Positions 6,572-6,865 of a stretch of 6,865 bases of DNA are shown one piece after another (the stretch's first letter is position 1; the number at the start of each line of letters is the position of its first letter). Made by a program: the position numbers and the translations under genes. This stretch comes from an uncultured bacterium (GTDB lineage Bacteria > Cyanobacteriota > Vampirovibrionia > Gastranaerophilales > Gastranaerophilaceae), in the NCBI GenBank assembly GCA_900547585.1, contig URHD01000091.1:1-6865 (forward strand), given 5' to 3'. The notes under the pieces are model-generated. The model did no database searches. It was given only the letters and a program-made list of their open reading frames with translations, and was not told where the DNA came from.

Positions 6572-6720
6572 ATTAAATTATCCTTTCGGGCGGTGAAATC
6601 GTCTGAAAAATTGCTTATCATGTAAATGGCAAGTGAATCCACACCGGGCACGTTTTTCGGGGTTGCTGAAGAAAAAAATTTTTGGTCCGGTCTAAAAGTA
6701 GATTGGCTTGCCGCTTTTTT
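6572..6720 (+). ncRNA. Candidate structured small RNA of unknown family
   Basis: This stretch has no plausible coding frame but is richer in G and C than the AT-rich DNA on each side and can fold. A 5' hairpin CGGGCGG/TCGTCTG (6587-6605, two to three G-U pairs) has a UGAAA loop. A 7-bp helix pairs GGCAAGT (6628-6634) with GCTTGCC (6706-6712). Nested inside it, ACCGG (6643-6647) pairs with CCGGT (6687-6691), and a small TCTA/TAGA hairpin lies at 6691-6702. The closing helix is followed by GC and six Ts (6715-6720), as at an intrinsic terminator, although the helix is long-range rather than a compact hairpin. With the TATAAT upstream this predicts a transcript of about 150 bases. I found no signal recognition particle, tmRNA, RNase P or complete riboswitch core. 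A 6S-like RNA is possible but unsupported. Ends are approximate. Confidence 0.4.
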
Positions 6721-6721
6721 A

Positions 6722-6744
6722 TGCAAATTTAATCAAAATTTGCA
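6722..6744. repeat. Perfect 9-bp inverted repeat after the candidate RNA
   Basis: TGCAAATTT and AAATTTGCA are exact reverse complements around a 5-base spacer. It begins two bases after the T run. No T run follows on either strand, so it is not a clear terminator. It could be a protein-binding site for whatever lies to the right, or a secondary hairpin of readthrough transcripts. Confidence 0.55.
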
Positions 6745-6865
6745 AATATCAGAATCAGGAAGAAAACAAATTTTAAAAAGTTGACGCGTCTTATATCCCA
6801 AAGTGTATCGTTTTTGAGTAGTACTAAATCGTAATAAATATTTATGGCTAAATAAATGATGAAAA
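6745..6865. other. AT-rich intergenic end of the window
   Basis: No gene start with a ribosome site is seen on the plus strand, and all plus frames contain stops. A TTGACG at 6781-6786 resembles a -35 box, but no good -10 sits at the right distance (TGTATC at 17 bases). An 8-bp palindrome GACGCGTC overlaps it at 6783-6790. Two minus-strand frames stay open to the window edge, but I do not call a gene there. Confidence 0.5.

Noticed and set aside
6581..6660. FMN or cobalamin riboswitch
   Set aside because: TATCC then TTTCGGGC and GGTGAAAT resemble the start of an FMN element, but the conserved ACCGGCGGT-like core and the closing 3' strand are absent. The cobalamin GCCACTG is also absent, and no gene start follows within the window.
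6729..6863. Minus-strand frame open from the window edge, ending in a hydrophobic stretch (FLKFVFFLILIFANFD)
   Set aside because: A second minus frame is open over nearly the same bases, the DNA is AT-rich, and the stop lies inside the palindrome. The 44 residues look like chance and match nothing I know.

Overview
The window carries seven well-supported protein genes and one candidate structured RNA. Six of the genes are recognisable amino-acid biosynthesis or translation enzymes, or a small winged-helix protein. The organism looks like a low-to-moderate GC bacterium that uses Shine-Dalgarno sites: nearly every gene has a GGAG or AGGAG motif 5-7 bases before its start, and the promoters look like sigma70 types. 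The N-terminus of the first small protein (MKINAINSY, then a Ser-Phe-Gly) and the overall style recall gut-associated non-photosynthetic Cyanobacteriota (Vampirovibrionia/Gastranaerophilales). That placement rests on general recollection only and should be treated as a tentative guess.

Layout. Positions 21-323 (+) encode a small coiled-coil-like protein of unknown function. It converges, with only 3 bp between stop codons, on a minus-strand operon tyrS-cysK-cysE (3165 down to 327). That operon encodes tyrosyl-tRNA synthetase followed by the last two enzymes of cysteine synthesis. tyrS and cysK overlap by 8 bp, and the cysK ribosome binding site lies inside the end of tyrS. A 163-bp gap (3166-3328) holds a likely tyrS promoter and a perfect 9-bp inverted repeat. 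Next comes a lone minus-strand trpB (3329-4531) with its own short leader, separated by a good Rho-independent terminator from a 72-residue winged-helix protein gene (4625-4843, minus).

The 90-bp gap 4844-4933 is a divergent promoter region. Plausible promoters point both ways, and a perfect 7-5-7 inverted repeat covers both -10 boxes. To its right leuD and leuB (+) form a tight pair with 1 bp between them. They encode the small subunit of isopropylmalate isomerase and isopropylmalate dehydrogenase, two steps of leucine synthesis. Their partner leuC is not in the window, and neither is trpA.

The last 341 bases (6525-6865) have no convincing protein gene. They contain a consensus TATAAT box followed by about 150 bases that can fold into nested GC-rich helices ending in six Ts. 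This is a candidate standalone small RNA that I cannot assign to a known family, and it is the most interesting item here. The rest is mostly ordinary metabolism; I see no mobile element, CRISPR array, phage gene or defence system.
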